Assembly: GCF_010820555.1 (NCBI RefSeq)
Contig: NZ_JAAIKD010000002.1
Location: forward strand, 62,001-126,000
DNA from: Psychroflexus aurantiacus
GTDB lineage: Bacteria; Bacteroidota; Bacteroidia; Flavobacteriales; Flavobacteriaceae
Reading direction: 5' to 3'
DNA length: 64,000 bases
Shown: positions 8,662-17,843 of the stretch, piece by piece
Position numbering within the stretch: the first letter of the stretch is position 1
Layout: each line of letters starts with the position of its first letter
Translations under genes and position numbers: made by a program
Notes under the pieces: generated by a model
What the model saw: the letters and a program-made list of their open reading frames with translations, nothing else
Databases searched by the model: none
Told to the model about the DNA's origin: nothing

Positions 8662-9669
8662 ATGGTAGAGCTTTACTTTTCGTTTGTCATTCCCGTTTAT
8701 AACCGTCCCCAGGAAATCAAAGAACTTCTGGAAAGCCTGTGTCTGGTTCCGGGTGCTTTTGAAGTCGTAATCGTGGAAGATGGATCGGAGGAAAGCTGTG
8801 AAGAGGTGGTGAAGGACTTTAAAGAAAAATTGAATATTTCATATTATTTCAAGAAAAATACAGGCCCCGGGGATTCCAGAAACTATGGGATGGAAAAGGC
8901 GAAAGGGAACTATTATATCATTTTAGACAGTGATGTCATCATTCCTGCCGGCTATTTGAAGGTAGTCAGGGAAGCTCTGACGGAAAATTACCTGGATTGC
9001 TATGGCGGAGGTGATAAGGCTTTAGATAGCTTTACACCTGTTCAAAAATCTATAGATTACGCCATGACTTCGCTATTGACGACTGGAGGAATACGTGGAA
9101 GCGATCAATCCATGCGTTCCGAATCCTACGAGCCCAGAAGTTTCAATATGGGTATTTCCAGGCTGGCTTTCAAGGAATCCAAAGGCTTTAGCCGCATACA
9201 TCCCGGGGAAGACCCGGATTTATCGATTCGTCTCAAGCAGCAAAATTTCAAAGTTGGCTATATTAAGGGAGCGCATGTCTATCACAAGCGAAGAACAGAT
9301 TATAAAAAATTTGCCCGACAAGTTTTTAAGTTTGGCCTTGTGAGACCGATTTTGCTGGCTCGTTATCCTGAGACTTCAAAAGTCACTTACTGGTTCCCGT
9401 TTTTTTATACCTTGATGCTGGTCCTGGGGTTGATTTTGCTTCTTATTAAACTTCATTTTCTTATTTATTTCTATGCTTTATATAATTTTCTATTGTTTTT
9501 AGATGCCTTGTTTAGTCATAAACACTTTAAAATAGCTATATTAAGCGTATTGGCTGCGAATATTCAATTTGTAAGCTATGGCGCAGGATTTGTTTGGAGT
9601 TATTTCAAAATTCATATCTTGAGACAAATACCTGAAAATACATTTCCCAAATTATTTTTTAGTAAATGA
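8662..9669 (+). CDS. Family 2 glycosyltransferase, membrane-anchored
   Basis: A GT-A fold glycosyltransferase that transfers a sugar from a nucleotide-sugar donor; the acceptor is unknown. The first 100 residues carry the GT2 hallmarks: FVIPVYNRPQEI at 8-19, EDGS at 39-42, GPGDSRNYG at 68-76 and the metal-binding DSD at 89-91. The C-terminal third has about three hydrophobic segments, which should place it at the inner membrane facing the cytoplasm. Its stop overlaps the next ATG (ATGA), so it is coupled to the YbbR-domain gene. A role in surface polysaccharide or glycolipid assembly is inference only. Confidence 0.85.
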   Translation: MVELYFSFVIPVYNRPQEIKELLESLCLVPGAFEVVIVEDGSEESCEEVVKDFKEKLNISYYFKKNTGPGDSRNYGMEKAKGNYYIILDSDVIIPAGYLKVVREALTENYLDCYGGGDKALDSFTPVQKSIDYAMTSLLTTGGIRGSDQSMRSESYEPRSFNMGISRLAFKESKGFSRIHPGEDPDLSIRLKQQNFKVGYIKGAHVYHKRRTDYKKFARQVFKFGLVRPILLARYPETSKVTYWFPFFYTLMLVLGLILLLIKLHFLIYFYALYNFLLFLDALFSHKHFKIAILSVLAANIQFVSYGAGFVWSYFKIHILRQIPENTFPKLFFSK

Positions 9670-10616
9670 GTAAATACACACAGATTAAAAAAATAAAAAC
9701 CAATTTTCAAAAAAGAAACTACAAGGCCTTTTTCTTTTTTTTAGGTTTTACACTTCTCATTTGGATTTTTGTTCAGATGTCGAAAACTTATGAACATGAG
9801 GTAGAATTGACCTTCCAGCTTAAGGAAATTCCTCAGCATATGGTTTTTGAAAATAAGACTAAAACAGTAAGCGTTCAGGTTGAGCAAACGGGATTTAAAA
9901 TTTTATCCATAACACTCTTTAATTCCACCTTGGACTTGAATTTTGACCAACTCGATTCACTTGATAATGCCTATACCTACAGCCTTGAAGCCAATACCTC
10001 AAAAATTGCTCAATCTTTGGATCTTTCTGAAAGGGCTTTAGAAATAAAAGAGGAAAAGCTAAGCTTTGACCCCTATAAATTGTCAACTAAAAAGTTAAGA
10101 ATCAAACCGAATATCCAGGTCAATTTTAATAAAGGCTATGATTCTATTGCAGACTTTATTTTTGACCCGCCTTTTGTAGAAGTTTCCGGAAATGATTCTA
10201 TTTTAAAAACGCTGGAATACATTACCACCAAGGAAAAGATTTTAAAAGAGGTTTCAGACACCATACAGGGAGAGATTAAAATTCAAAAAATAGATTCTGT
10301 TTCTATCAGGTATCTGGTAGAGACTGTAAACTTTACTTTGCCTGTTGTAAAATTTACGGGAGGCAGTTTTGAAATTCCAATCCATTTAGAAAACGACTCA
10401 CTTGCCAATGAACTCGTTATTTTTCCCAAAACAGTAAAAGTAAATTTCACCACGAGTCTTTCCAATTATGAAAGAATAGATGAGTCCGGTTTTAGGGTGA
10501 TTGCTAAATATGAGCCTGATGAAAATTTTATGTTCCTGGACCTGGTGAAACAGCCAAAGCAGGTCAAAAGCGTTTCTTTAGAGAATTATAAAGTCGATTA
10601 TTTAATTAAAAAATGA
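9666..10616 (+). CDS. YbbR-like domain protein with one membrane anchor
   Basis: A 316-residue protein with a single N-terminal transmembrane helix (about 21-37, FFFFLGFTLLIWIFVQM), then beta-rich extracytoplasmic sequence that resembles YbbR repeats. In Firmicutes, YbbR proteins (CdaR) regulate the c-di-AMP cyclase CdaA, but no cyclase gene is nearby. Here the gene is coupled by ATGA overlaps to a glycosyltransferase before it and to coaE after it, an order known in Flavobacteriaceae. Sequence similarity between YbbR proteins is weak, so the family assignment rests on topology, length and context; the function is unknown. Confidence 0.7.
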   Translation: MSKYTQIKKIKTNFQKRNYKAFFFFLGFTLLIWIFVQMSKTYEHEVELTFQLKEIPQHMVFENKTKTVSVQVEQTGFKILSITLFNSTLDLNFDQLDSLDNAYTYSLEANTSKIAQSLDLSERALEIKEEKLSFDPYKLSTKKLRIKPNIQVNFNKGYDSIADFIFDPPFVEVSGNDSILKTLEYITTKEKILKEVSDTIQGEIKIQKIDSVSIRYLVETVNFTLPVVKFTGGSFEIPIHLENDSLANELVIFPKTVKVNFTTSLSNYERIDESGFRVIAKYEPDENFMFLDLVKQPKQVKSVSLENYKVDYLIKK

Positions 10617-11200
10617 TAAAAGTTGGCCTTACGGGGGGAATAGGAAGCGGCAAAACTACGGTGGCCAGGATGTTTCAGGACTACAAGGTCCCCGTATTCA
10701 TAGCGGATACTGAGGCCAAAAAGATACTGGACGATGTTAAAGTGGCTTTAGAAGTATCGAAAACCTATGGTCTAAAACTGACTTCTGAAGGTTTGATTCA
10801 TAAACCAGATTTGGCGGCTATTGTTTTTAACGATGAAAAAGCGCTGGAGCGCTTAAATTCCATCATACATCCAAAAGTACACGAACGTTTTAAAAGCTGG
10901 CTCAGCGAGCAAAATGCTGCGTATATCATTTACGAAGCAGCGATTATATTCGAAAAAAATCGAGCTTCAGACTTCGACTTTACGGTATTGGTGACAGCTC
11001 CCGAGGAAATCCGGATAAGCCGCGTTATGGAAAGAGATCAGGTGAGTTATGAAGATGTGAAATCCCGAATGAAAGCACAATGGCCCGAGTCCAAAAAGAA
11101 AAAACAGGCTGATTTTATAATTGAAAATATTAATTTAAAACAAACTCGGCAACAGGTTAAGGAACTTCATGAGAAATTTTCAATTATTTCATATAAATAG
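10613..11200 (+). CDS. coaE: Dephospho-CoA kinase
   Basis: Phosphorylates the 3'-hydroxyl of dephospho-CoA, the final step of coenzyme A synthesis. The P-loop GLTGGIGSGKTT lies at residues 5-16, followed by the DxEAKK segment (DTEAKKIL) and IHPKVH typical of CoaE. The 195-residue length is standard. Its ATG overlaps the stop of the YbbR gene. With coaBC about 6 kb upstream, two CoA-pathway loci lie close together but in separate operons. Confidence 0.93.
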   Translation: MIKVGLTGGIGSGKTTVARMFQDYKVPVFIADTEAKKILDDVKVALEVSKTYGLKLTSEGLIHKPDLAAIVFNDEKALERLNSIIHPKVHERFKSWLSEQNAAYIIYEAAIIFEKNRASDFDFTVLVTAPEEIRISRVMERDQVSYEDVKSRMKAQWPESKKKKQADFIIENINLKQTRQQVKELHEKFSIISYK

Positions 11201-11256
11201 CGCAATTGTCTTGTTAACTTTCGGTTAAACACCGACAAAGCATTTTGTTAAAATTG

Positions 11257-11264
11257 TAATTTTG
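11257..11264 (+). promoter_or_regulatory. Putative -7 box for the histidine kinase/regulator operon
   Basis: TAATTTTG followed by GC matches TAnnTTTG and ends 5 nt before the kinase ATG at 11270. This is very close, so the leader should be only a few bases long. No clear -33 TTTG is seen at 19-20 nt. Confidence 0.5.
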
Positions 11265-11269
11265 GCAGA

Positions 11270-12835
11270 ATGAATAAACGCATATTTACATTCATAATTA
11301 TACTGATGAGTGTTTCCTTAATAGGAATCATTTTCGTTCAGGGCTACTGGATTAAAAATACGGTAGAAAGCAACGAAGAGCAGTTTTCAATGGGTGCAAA
11401 GCAGATTCTTATCAACGTTGTTCAGCAGCTGGAAAAGGAAGAAATAGATAAGTATTACTTCAAATTTGCTTCCATAGCAGATTCTAAAACCCCCATAAGA
11501 ACTCAGCTGAGTGAAATATTCCAATTACCTGACGATGGAATTTCAACGGAATATTTTATGTATTCCAACTCCTTGTTCCAGGAAGATTATAAAATTGCAT
11601 CTCCATTTTTAGCAGAAAACCAAGATTCCATAGAATTTAAAAAATTGATTAACCGTAAGGTAACGGCAGTGATGAGGCGGGATAACTTTGATGGAAGTAA
11701 TCTTAATGCAATGGAGCGTTACGAAAGAATCAGCAATCTGGGAGAGGAGCAAAAATATTTGTGGATGGATGCGATCAAAGAGATGGCTTCGAAAATTCCA
11801 ATACACAAGCGTGTGGATACCCTGGAAATCAAAAAACTGATCGATGAACAAATGCAGAAGCGCAATTTGAAATCCGATTATGATTTTGGAATTTACAGCA
11901 ATGCTCTATCTACCAAAGTGAGAACAGCCAGCTTTGAACTGAATTCACCTTCTACCTACGGTATACCTGTTTATTCTTACAACGATGAATTTTCAGATTA
12001 TCAGTTGTTTATCAATTTTAAAGATAAAAACAAGCAGATTTTATCATCCATAGCCTTAATGGGAGGTCTATCAGTTATGTTTACCTTAGTCATTGTTCTT
12101 GCCTTTTCTTCAGCTATTGGTCAGCTGATAAGACAAAGACAGATATCTCAGATTAAAACGGATTTCATCAACAATATGACGCATGAGTTTAAAACGCCTA
12201 TTGCTACCATTAATCTGGCTTTGGATTCTGTAAAAAACCCGATGATTTCCAAAAATCCTGAAGCTGTGGATCGGTACATGAACATGATTCGGGAAGAAAA
12301 TAAACGAATGCATGCCCAGGTAGAAAATGTTTTGAGGATTTCTAAACTCGAAAAGAATGAGCTCGATATTGAAAAGGAAAAACTGAATCTGCATGAGATT
12401 ATCGAGGATTCTATCAGTCACATTAGTCTGATTGTGGAAGACAGAAATGGAAGTATAGAAACCGATTTTAAAGCTAAGCGGGATACTATTTTAGCCAACG
12501 ATTCACATTTTTCTAATGTGATTGTCAATATTCTGGATAACTCGGTAAAATATTCCGCCGAGGCTCCCGAAATTAAAGTGACCACGGAAAATGTAAATAA
12601 TTACGTTGTTTTGATTATCTCCGATAAAGGAAGTGGAATGTCAAAACAGGTGCAGAAAAAAATATTCGATAAATTTTACAGAGAACATACAGGAGATGTG
12701 CATAACGTAAAAGGGCATGGTCTTGGATTGGCTTATGTAAAACGAATCGTAGACGATCACCACGGAGAAATTTCCGTTAAAAGTGAGAAAGGAAAAGGAA
12801 GTTCATTTATAATTAAATTACCATTAATATCATAA
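11270..12835 (+). CDS. rprX: Sensor histidine kinase, RprX-type
   Basis: An inner-membrane sensor kinase of 521 residues. Transmembrane helix 1 is at about 5-24, an extracytoplasmic sensor region of about 230 residues follows, and helix 2 (SIALMGGLSVMFTLVIVLAF) is near 263-282. The HisKA motif MTHEFKTPIA has phosphoacceptor His305. The HATPase_c domain follows, with N-box NVIVNILDNSVKYS, DKGSGM and GHGLGLAYV. The response-regulator gene starts 4 nt later. Length, topology and pairing match RprX of Bacteroides; the RprX identification is moderately sure, the kinase call is certain. Confidence 0.9.
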   Translation: MNKRIFTFIIILMSVSLIGIIFVQGYWIKNTVESNEEQFSMGAKQILINVVQQLEKEEIDKYYFKFASIADSKTPIRTQLSEIFQLPDDGISTEYFMYSNSLFQEDYKIASPFLAENQDSIEFKKLINRKVTAVMRRDNFDGSNLNAMERYERISNLGEEQKYLWMDAIKEMASKIPIHKRVDTLEIKKLIDEQMQKRNLKSDYDFGIYSNALSTKVRTASFELNSPSTYGIPVYSYNDEFSDYQLFINFKDKNKQILSSIALMGGLSVMFTLVIVLAFSSAIGQLIRQRQISQIKTDFINNMTHEFKTPIATINLALDSVKNPMISKNPEAVDRYMNMIREENKRMHAQVENVLRISKLEKNELDIEKEKLNLHEIIEDSISHISLIVEDRNGSIETDFKAKRDTILANDSHFSNVIVNILDNSVKYSAEAPEIKVTTENVNNYVVLIISDKGSGMSKQVQKKIFDKFYREHTGDVHNVKGHGLGLAYVKRIVDDHHGEISVKSEKGKGSSFIIKLPLIS

Positions 12836-12839
12836 ATAT

Positions 12840-13562
12840 ATGGAAACTGAAAACAAGAAAATTTTATTAGTAGAAGACGATCCGAATTTCGGAATTGTAT
12901 TAAAGGACTATTTGTCCATGAATGATTATGATGTCACTCATGCCAAAAACGGTATGGAAGGCTTCGAAAAATTTAAAAAAGGAAATTACGATCTCTGTAT
13001 TTTAGACGTGATGATGCCCTATAAAGATGGCTTTACCTTAGCCAAGGAAATAAGAGCCAAGAACGAAGATGTTCCCATCATATTCCTTACTGCCAAAGCG
13101 ATGAAGGATGATGTGTTGAAAGGATACAAAGTTGGAGCAGATGATTATTTGAATAAGCCATTTGACAGTGAAGTGCTTTTGATGAAAATTAAAGCCATCA
13201 TGCAGCGCAAGAATTCCGATACATTAGCAGACAGCAAGCAGTTTGAATTTGAAGTCGGTAATTTCCACCTCAATTCCAAATTGAGATTCTTAACTTACAA
13301 GGATGAGGAGCCTATAAAACTATCTCCGAAAGAGAACGAATTACTGCGTTTACTTGCTTTGTATGAAAACGATTTGATGCCAAGAGAGCTTGCATTAACC
13401 AAGATCTGGAGAGATGACAACTACTTTACCTCAAGAAGTATGGATGTGTATATCGCCAAATTGAGAAAATATCTGAAAAAAGATGATACAGTGGAAATTT
13501 TGAATATCCACGGTGAAGGTTTCCGTCTAGTCGTTAAAGGCTCTGACGGGAAAGGTGCTTAA
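12840..13562 (+). CDS. rprY: OmpR-family response regulator, RprY-type
   Basis: A 240-residue two-component regulator. The receiver domain has the acidic pair in LVEDD, phosphoacceptor Asp56 in CILDVMMPY and the conserved Thr/Lys pair (FLTAK, NKPF). The C-terminal winged helix has PKENELLRLLALYEND and SMDVYIAKLRKYL, which is OmpR/PhoB type. It is co-transcribed with the upstream kinase (4 nt gap). The sequence around Asp56 resembles RprY of Bacteroides, hence the symbol. Its targets cannot be read from this window. Confidence 0.9.
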   Translation: METENKKILLVEDDPNFGIVLKDYLSMNDYDVTHAKNGMEGFEKFKKGNYDLCILDVMMPYKDGFTLAKEIRAKNEDVPIIFLTAKAMKDDVLKGYKVGADDYLNKPFDSEVLLMKIKAIMQRKNSDTLADSKQFEFEVGNFHLNSKLRFLTYKDEEPIKLSPKENELLRLLALYENDLMPRELALTKIWRDDNYFTSRSMDVYIAKLRKYLKKDDTVEILNIHGEGFRLVVKGSDGKGA

Positions 13563-13592
13563 TAAGCCACTTTTTTCAGTTCCTAAATAACC

Positions 13593-13627
13593 AAAAAGAC
13601 TAATCGTCTAGTACGATTGGTCTTTTT
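13593..13627. terminator. Bidirectional terminator between the response regulator and miaA
   Basis: Near-perfect 15-bp stem: 13593-13607 pairs with 13613-13627 around the loop CTAGT, with A-rich and T-rich flanks on the two sides. It lies between convergent genes and overlaps the miaA stop, so it can serve both. Confidence 0.85.
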
Positions 13628-14531
13628 GTGTTTTAATATAAGCTAAAATCTCCTCCAATGGGGTCTGGTAATGAAACCAATGAATCTCAGGATCTTTTTT
13701 GAACCAGGTGAGTTGCCTTTTGGCAAATCTTCGGGTATTTTTTTTTATTTCTGAAATGGCTTCATCCAGGCTTAGCTCGCCATCAAAATGAGCAAATAAT
13801 TCCTTATACCCCACGGTTTGCAGAGCATTGTTCTGTCTATACGGATAAAGCCTTTTGGCTTCTTCTACTAAACCTTGATCGATCATCAGGTCCACACGCT
13901 GTTCAATTCTGCTATAAATCACTTCCCGCGGAGCATCAAGACCGATTTTTATGACCTCAAATTTGCGTTCTTTTTTCTTTTGATTTTGAAAGGATAAAAA
14001 AGACTGTCCAGAAGATTCAATGACTTCCAAAGCTCTGCTAAGTCGTCTCGGGTTTGAAACGTCGATCGTCTTAAACGTTTCAGGGTCTTTTTCCTTAAGT
14101 AAGGTCTGCAATGTCTCTATGCCCTCGGTGTTAAGGATATCATTATATTTTTCTCTTATTTCTGAAGGTATTTCAGGAAAGGAATCCAGGCCTTCTGTTA
14201 CAGCTTTCTGATAAAGCCCGCTTCCACCAACCAAAAGGGCCATGGAATTGGATTTAAAGAGGCCTTGTAAAACCTCTAGGGCCTCATCTTCAAATCTGCC
14301 AACATTGTAGGCCTCTCTTATCGAGATGTGCTGTATAAAATGATGTTTTGCCTTTGCGAGTTCATCCGCTGTGGGAACTGCGGTTCCAATCTGCATTTCC
14401 TGAAAGAATTGTCTGGAGTCTGCAGAGATAATTTCAGCAGCAAAATGAGAGGCCAGTTGTATGCTCAGAGCGGTTTTGCCAATAGCTGTGGGGCCGACAA
14501 TGCAAATCAAGACTGGAGAATCAGTTTTCAT
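13608..14531 (-). CDS. miaA: tRNA dimethylallyltransferase
   Basis: Transfers a dimethylallyl group to N6 of A37 in tRNAs that read UNN codons. The P-loop GPTAIGKTALS lies near the N-terminus, followed by SADSRQ with the catalytic Asp region and VGGSGLY. With the start at ATG 14531 the protein is 307 residues, a normal MiaA length. The longer frame to 14582 would add 17 residues overlapping the previous gene; the ATG at 14531 forms an ATGA overlap with the channel stop and puts the P-loop close to the N-terminus, as usual. It is last in the operon that includes the K+ genes. Confidence 0.93.
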   Translation of the reverse strand: MKTDSPVLICIVGPTAIGKTALSIQLASHFAAEIISADSRQFFQEMQIGTAVPTADELAKAKHHFIQHISIREAYNVGRFEDEALEVLQGLFKSNSMALLVGGSGLYQKAVTEGLDSFPEIPSEIREKYNDILNTEGIETLQTLLKEKDPETFKTIDVSNPRRLSRALEVIESSGQSFLSFQNQKKKERKFEVIKIGLDAPREVIYSRIEQRVDLMIDQGLVEEAKRLYPYRQNNALQTVGYKELFAHFDGELSLDEAISEIKKNTRRFAKRQLTWFKKDPEIHWFHYQTPLEEILAYIKTQKDQSY

Positions 14532-15349
14532 GTTTCTATATCTTCTTTGCTTTTGTTGAGCGGATAACCACATTTGTGGCAAAACTCCGCATTATCTTTA
14601 TGTTGGCTCTCACCACAGTTGTAGCACACCTGAGTGTTTCTGGAAAAATTTTCTTTGGTCATCTCTGCGGTGACAATTCCAGTAGGAACAGCGATAATGC
14701 CATAACCTAGAAGCATAATGAGAGTTGCGATGAATTGACCTAAAGGCGTTACAGGGTGAATGTCTCCAAATCCAACCGTAGTAAGAGTAACGATTGTCCA
14801 GTAAATCCCAATAGGAATGGAGGTATAGCCGTTTTCTGGACCTTCTACAAGGTACATAATGGTACCCGAAACAAAAGATACTATGATGACACTGTAGAGG
14901 AATATTAATATTTTGGGCATACTTCTTTTTAAGGCGACTGAAACTACAGAACCTGCTCCTGTGTATCTTGCTAATTTAAATACACGGAAAACGCGCAGTA
15001 ATCTAAGTGCTCTTAAAGATAGCAGTGCTCCAGAGCCTGCGAAGATTAAAGAAATGTATAAAGGTATTGTGGAGAGAAAGTCAACAATACCATAAAAACT
15101 AAAAATATAATTCTTAGGTTGCTTGATACTTATGATTCTCAAGATGTATTCAATCGTAAAAAAAATGGTGATTATCCACTCTAGAGTTACAAAAAGGTTG
15201 TGGTATTTTAGACTAATAGATTCTACCGAATCGAGAACAACTAATGTTAAACTCGCAAGAATCACCACGATTAAAACAACATCAAAGGCTTTGCCTGTAG
15301 TTGTATCAGCTTCATAAATAACTTCATGAACTTTTTCTTTCCAAGTCAT
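14528..15349 (-). CDS. Voltage-gated potassium channel with C-terminal zinc ribbon
   Basis: A 273-residue six-transmembrane channel subunit. The S4 voltage sensor has basic residues every third position (Arg113, 116, 119, 122, Lys125, Arg128). The pore loop carries the K+ selectivity filter TTVGFGD at 190-196. After S6 there is a short cytoplasmic tail with a four-Cys ribbon (CYNC...CHKC; Cys242, 245, 257, 260), probably binding zinc. The channel core is of KvAP type. It lies 43 nt after trkA and overlaps miaA by 4 nt. Opening by voltage is inferred from S4; the ribbon's role is unknown. Confidence 0.9.
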   Translation of the reverse strand: MTWKEKVHEVIYEADTTTGKAFDVVLIVVILASLTLVVLDSVESISLKYHNLFVTLEWIITIFFTIEYILRIISIKQPKNYIFSFYGIVDFLSTIPLYISLIFAGSGALLSLRALRLLRVFRVFKLARYTGAGSVVSVALKRSMPKILIFLYSVIIVSFVSGTIMYLVEGPENGYTSIPIGIYWTIVTLTTVGFGDIHPVTPLGQFIATLIMLLGYGIIAVPTGIVTAEMTKENFSRNTQVCYNCGESQHKDNAEFCHKCGYPLNKSKEDIET

Positions 15350-15392
15350 AGCTGCGATTTAAACGGGTTGAGTGTATTTAAAACTATTTAGT

Positions 15393-16103
15393 CTAGTCGT
15401 CCTGATTTTTTTCTGATGATTTTTCACCAATAAAAGAGTCTAAGTCAGAGTTTTTTCCAAAGATGACTAAAATGTCTTTTTCTTTCAATTCCACATTTGG
15501 ATTGGCGATTCCTTCAATTTTATCGACTTTCTCTTTTTCTCCAATCTGCGTAGTTTTTTCTTTTCTTTGAATAATCGTTAGGATAAGGAGATTATGTTCT
15601 TCTCTGATCTTTAACTCCTTAATTGTTTTTCCCACATACTTTTCGGGAACCTTAGCTTCAATAATGCTGAATTCATCATTGAGCTCAAAAGAATCGATTA
15701 CATTTTTCAAATGAAGTTTGTTCGACCAGCGCTCTGCGGTTTCTGATTCCGGATGTACGATTTCATCAACCCCAATAGCTTCAAGAACTTTTTTATGTAA
15801 CGGGTTTATAGCTCTGCTTATCAATCTTTTGGCGCCTAAATTTTTAAAAAGAGCAGTTGCCATAAGATTTGAACCTTGATCTTCGCCGATAGCGATTAAA
15901 ACAATATCAGTTTCTTCAAAAGGTAAATCAGAAACAGCAAGTTCATCGGTAGCATCCATGCGGATGGTGTGGGTTACTTTTTCTTTAAAATGTTCTACCT
16001 TCTCCATGCTATCATCAATGGCAATGACTTCGTTACCAAGAGCTGTTAATTTCTGAGCGATGGAAGATCCAAAATTTCCCAAGCCTACTATGATATATTT
16101 CAT
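15393..16103 (-). CDS. TrkA-family K+ uptake regulatory subunit (KtrA-like)
   Basis: A cytoplasmic gating subunit of a K+ uptake system. The 236 residues hold one RCK_N Rossmann domain (YIIVGLGNFGSSIAQKL at 3-19, acidic Asp near the end of beta 2) and one RCK_C domain (VELKEKDILVIFG). A single RCK_N plus RCK_C unit is the KtrA/TrkA-small form that rings beneath the membrane subunit and binds nucleotides. It starts 2 nt after trkH ends and belongs to the same operon. Confidence 0.9.
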   Translation of the reverse strand: MKYIIVGLGNFGSSIAQKLTALGNEVIAIDDSMEKVEHFKEKVTHTIRMDATDELAVSDLPFEETDIVLIAIGEDQGSNLMATALFKNLGAKRLISRAINPLHKKVLEAIGVDEIVHPESETAERWSNKLHLKNVIDSFELNDEFSIIEAKVPEKYVGKTIKELKIREEHNLLILTIIQRKEKTTQIGEKEKVDKIEGIANPNVELKEKDILVIFGKNSDLDSFIGEKSSEKNQDD

Positions 16104-16105
16104 GT

Positions 16106-17842
16106 TTAGTTGATTGTTATTTCTTCAGTAGGATAATCATAATTCTTCTGTTTTATTTTCTTAAAAATAGCGATTACAACCGTAAGCATACTCACTCTTC
16201 CTACAAACATAGTAAAAATGATTACGGCTTTCCCTAAATCGCTCAGCTGTCCGGTGATTCCCAGGCTCAATCCCACTGTAGAATACGCCGAAATGGTTTC
16301 AAAAACCAAATCGAAAAGACTTAAGTTTTTATCGCTGATACTTAAGATCAAGATAGAAAAACCTATCACTATCAAAGATAAAGCAATAATGGCGTAAGAT
16401 CTTCTAATCGATATACTGGATATTTCTCTTTTAAAAACTTCAATTCTGGATTTACCTTTAGCTAAGCTCAATATATTTAAAACAGAAATGGCGAGGGTAC
16501 TGGTTTTGATACCGCCACCGGTTGATGCTGGTGAAGCCCCGATCCACATCAGCAATAAAATTAATAACAAGGTCGGCATGCTTAATAAAGCCATGTCTAC
16601 CGTATTAAATCCTGCTGTTCGGGGAGTAGCTGCTGTAAATAAGGCAGTCACTATTTTTCCAAAACCAGTGTGTTCAGCAAGGGTGTTTTCGTATTCTAAA
16701 ACATAGACGGCAACCAATGCAATTGCCGTTACTGTAAAGGTGGTAATTAAGGTAATCCTGCTATTGATATTCAACACCCAGGGTTTAAAATTTCTTCCCC
16801 CGCCAATCAATCTTTTAACGCTGTACTTGATATAGTTATCGATATTTTCAACAATTGGAAATCCAAGCCCACCTACTATAAAAGATACAATGATGATAAG
16901 TTGTAACCCGTAATTAAACCGAAAGCCTTCCTCATAAAAACTACTGGATAAGGTTGAAAACCCTGCATTGCAAAAAGCTGATATCGCATGAAAAACCGAG
17001 AAAAAAGCCTGGTCTATAAAACCGTTAAAGTCGGTACTATCCAATGAGGTGTAAATAAGGATGGCTGACACCAGTTCAATTCCAAAAGTGATCACAATAA
17101 TATACTTTAAAGTTTTAAACACAGTGTTTAAAGATTTGGAACTGGTAATGCTGTTTAAAGTCAGTTGATTTTCATAGGTTGAACCGCCTTTGAAAAAATA
17201 ACTAAAAAAACTGGTAAAGGTTAGAATGCCAAGCCCGCCAATCTGTATCAAACAAAGAATGATGGTTTGACCTAAGCCCGTAAAATAGCTCCCGGTATCC
17301 ACTACAATAAGTCCTGTAACACAAACAGCGCTGGTGGAGGTAAATAAGGCATCTATAAAACTAATTCCGGAATGGGTGGCATTGGGTAGCAGGAGAAGCA
17401 GGCTGCCCAGAAAAATAATAGTCAGAAAACTCAGTATAAAAAGTTGAGCCGGATTGAGTATGGTACGGTCTACGGAAATTTTAATGTCAGACGATTCTCG
17501 AATGAACGTAAAAATAATAGCAAACTTTAACCAGTAGTCGTCAATGTAAAAACTTTCTAGAAACGAAACTTCCAGGAGCATAAAATGCCTTACGAGTACA
17601 AAAACTGAAAATAAAATCGATAACACATCAAAAATGACAACTTCCTTATTCGGCAGGCTTTCGTTTTGATAATACCTGATTGAGGTAGAGGTGACTCCAA
17701 GAACTAAAACAACTGCATAAAAAATAGTATAGGTAGTGGTCAGATTTTCAGGATGATCGAATCCTAAATCAAAAATCAGTATGACTAGACCTAAAAGACT
17801 CAGCAAAAATGAAATACTATGAACAAGGGTATTTTTATTCAT
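16106..17842 (-). CDS. TrkH-family K+ uptake membrane subunit (KtrB-like)
   Basis: A 578-residue membrane protein that conducts K+ inward with its TrkA/KtrA partner. Four pore-loop repeats are visible: STSAVCVTGLIVVDTG, AISAFCNAGFSTL, ATPRTAGFNTVD and SAYSTVGLSLGIT, each with the filter Gly. About five extra hydrophobic segments precede the first repeat, so the N-terminus is longer than in KtrB. The gene starts 1 nt after the exonuclease gene stops and ends 2 nt before trkA, so all three must share a transcript. Confidence 0.92.
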   Translation of the reverse strand: MNKNTLVHSISFLLSLLGLVILIFDLGFDHPENLTTTYTIFYAVVLVLGVTSTSIRYYQNESLPNKEVVIFDVLSILFSVFVLVRHFMLLEVSFLESFYIDDYWLKFAIIFTFIRESSDIKISVDRTILNPAQLFILSFLTIIFLGSLLLLLPNATHSGISFIDALFTSTSAVCVTGLIVVDTGSYFTGLGQTIILCLIQIGGLGILTFTSFFSYFFKGGSTYENQLTLNSITSSKSLNTVFKTLKYIIVITFGIELVSAILIYTSLDSTDFNGFIDQAFFSVFHAISAFCNAGFSTLSSSFYEEGFRFNYGLQLIIIVSFIVGGLGFPIVENIDNYIKYSVKRLIGGGRNFKPWVLNINSRITLITTFTVTAIALVAVYVLEYENTLAEHTGFGKIVTALFTAATPRTAGFNTVDMALLSMPTLLLILLLMWIGASPASTGGGIKTSTLAISVLNILSLAKGKSRIEVFKREISSISIRRSYAIIALSLIVIGFSILILSISDKNLSLFDLVFETISAYSTVGLSLGITGQLSDLGKAVIIFTMFVGRVSMLTVVIAIFKKIKQKNYDYPTEEITIN

Positions 17843-17843
17843 T

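Noticed and set aside
14532-14582. Upstream extension of miaA to 14582
   Set aside because: The extra 17 residues have no counterpart in MiaA, overlap the channel gene, and the ATG at 14531 gives the usual ATGA coupling.
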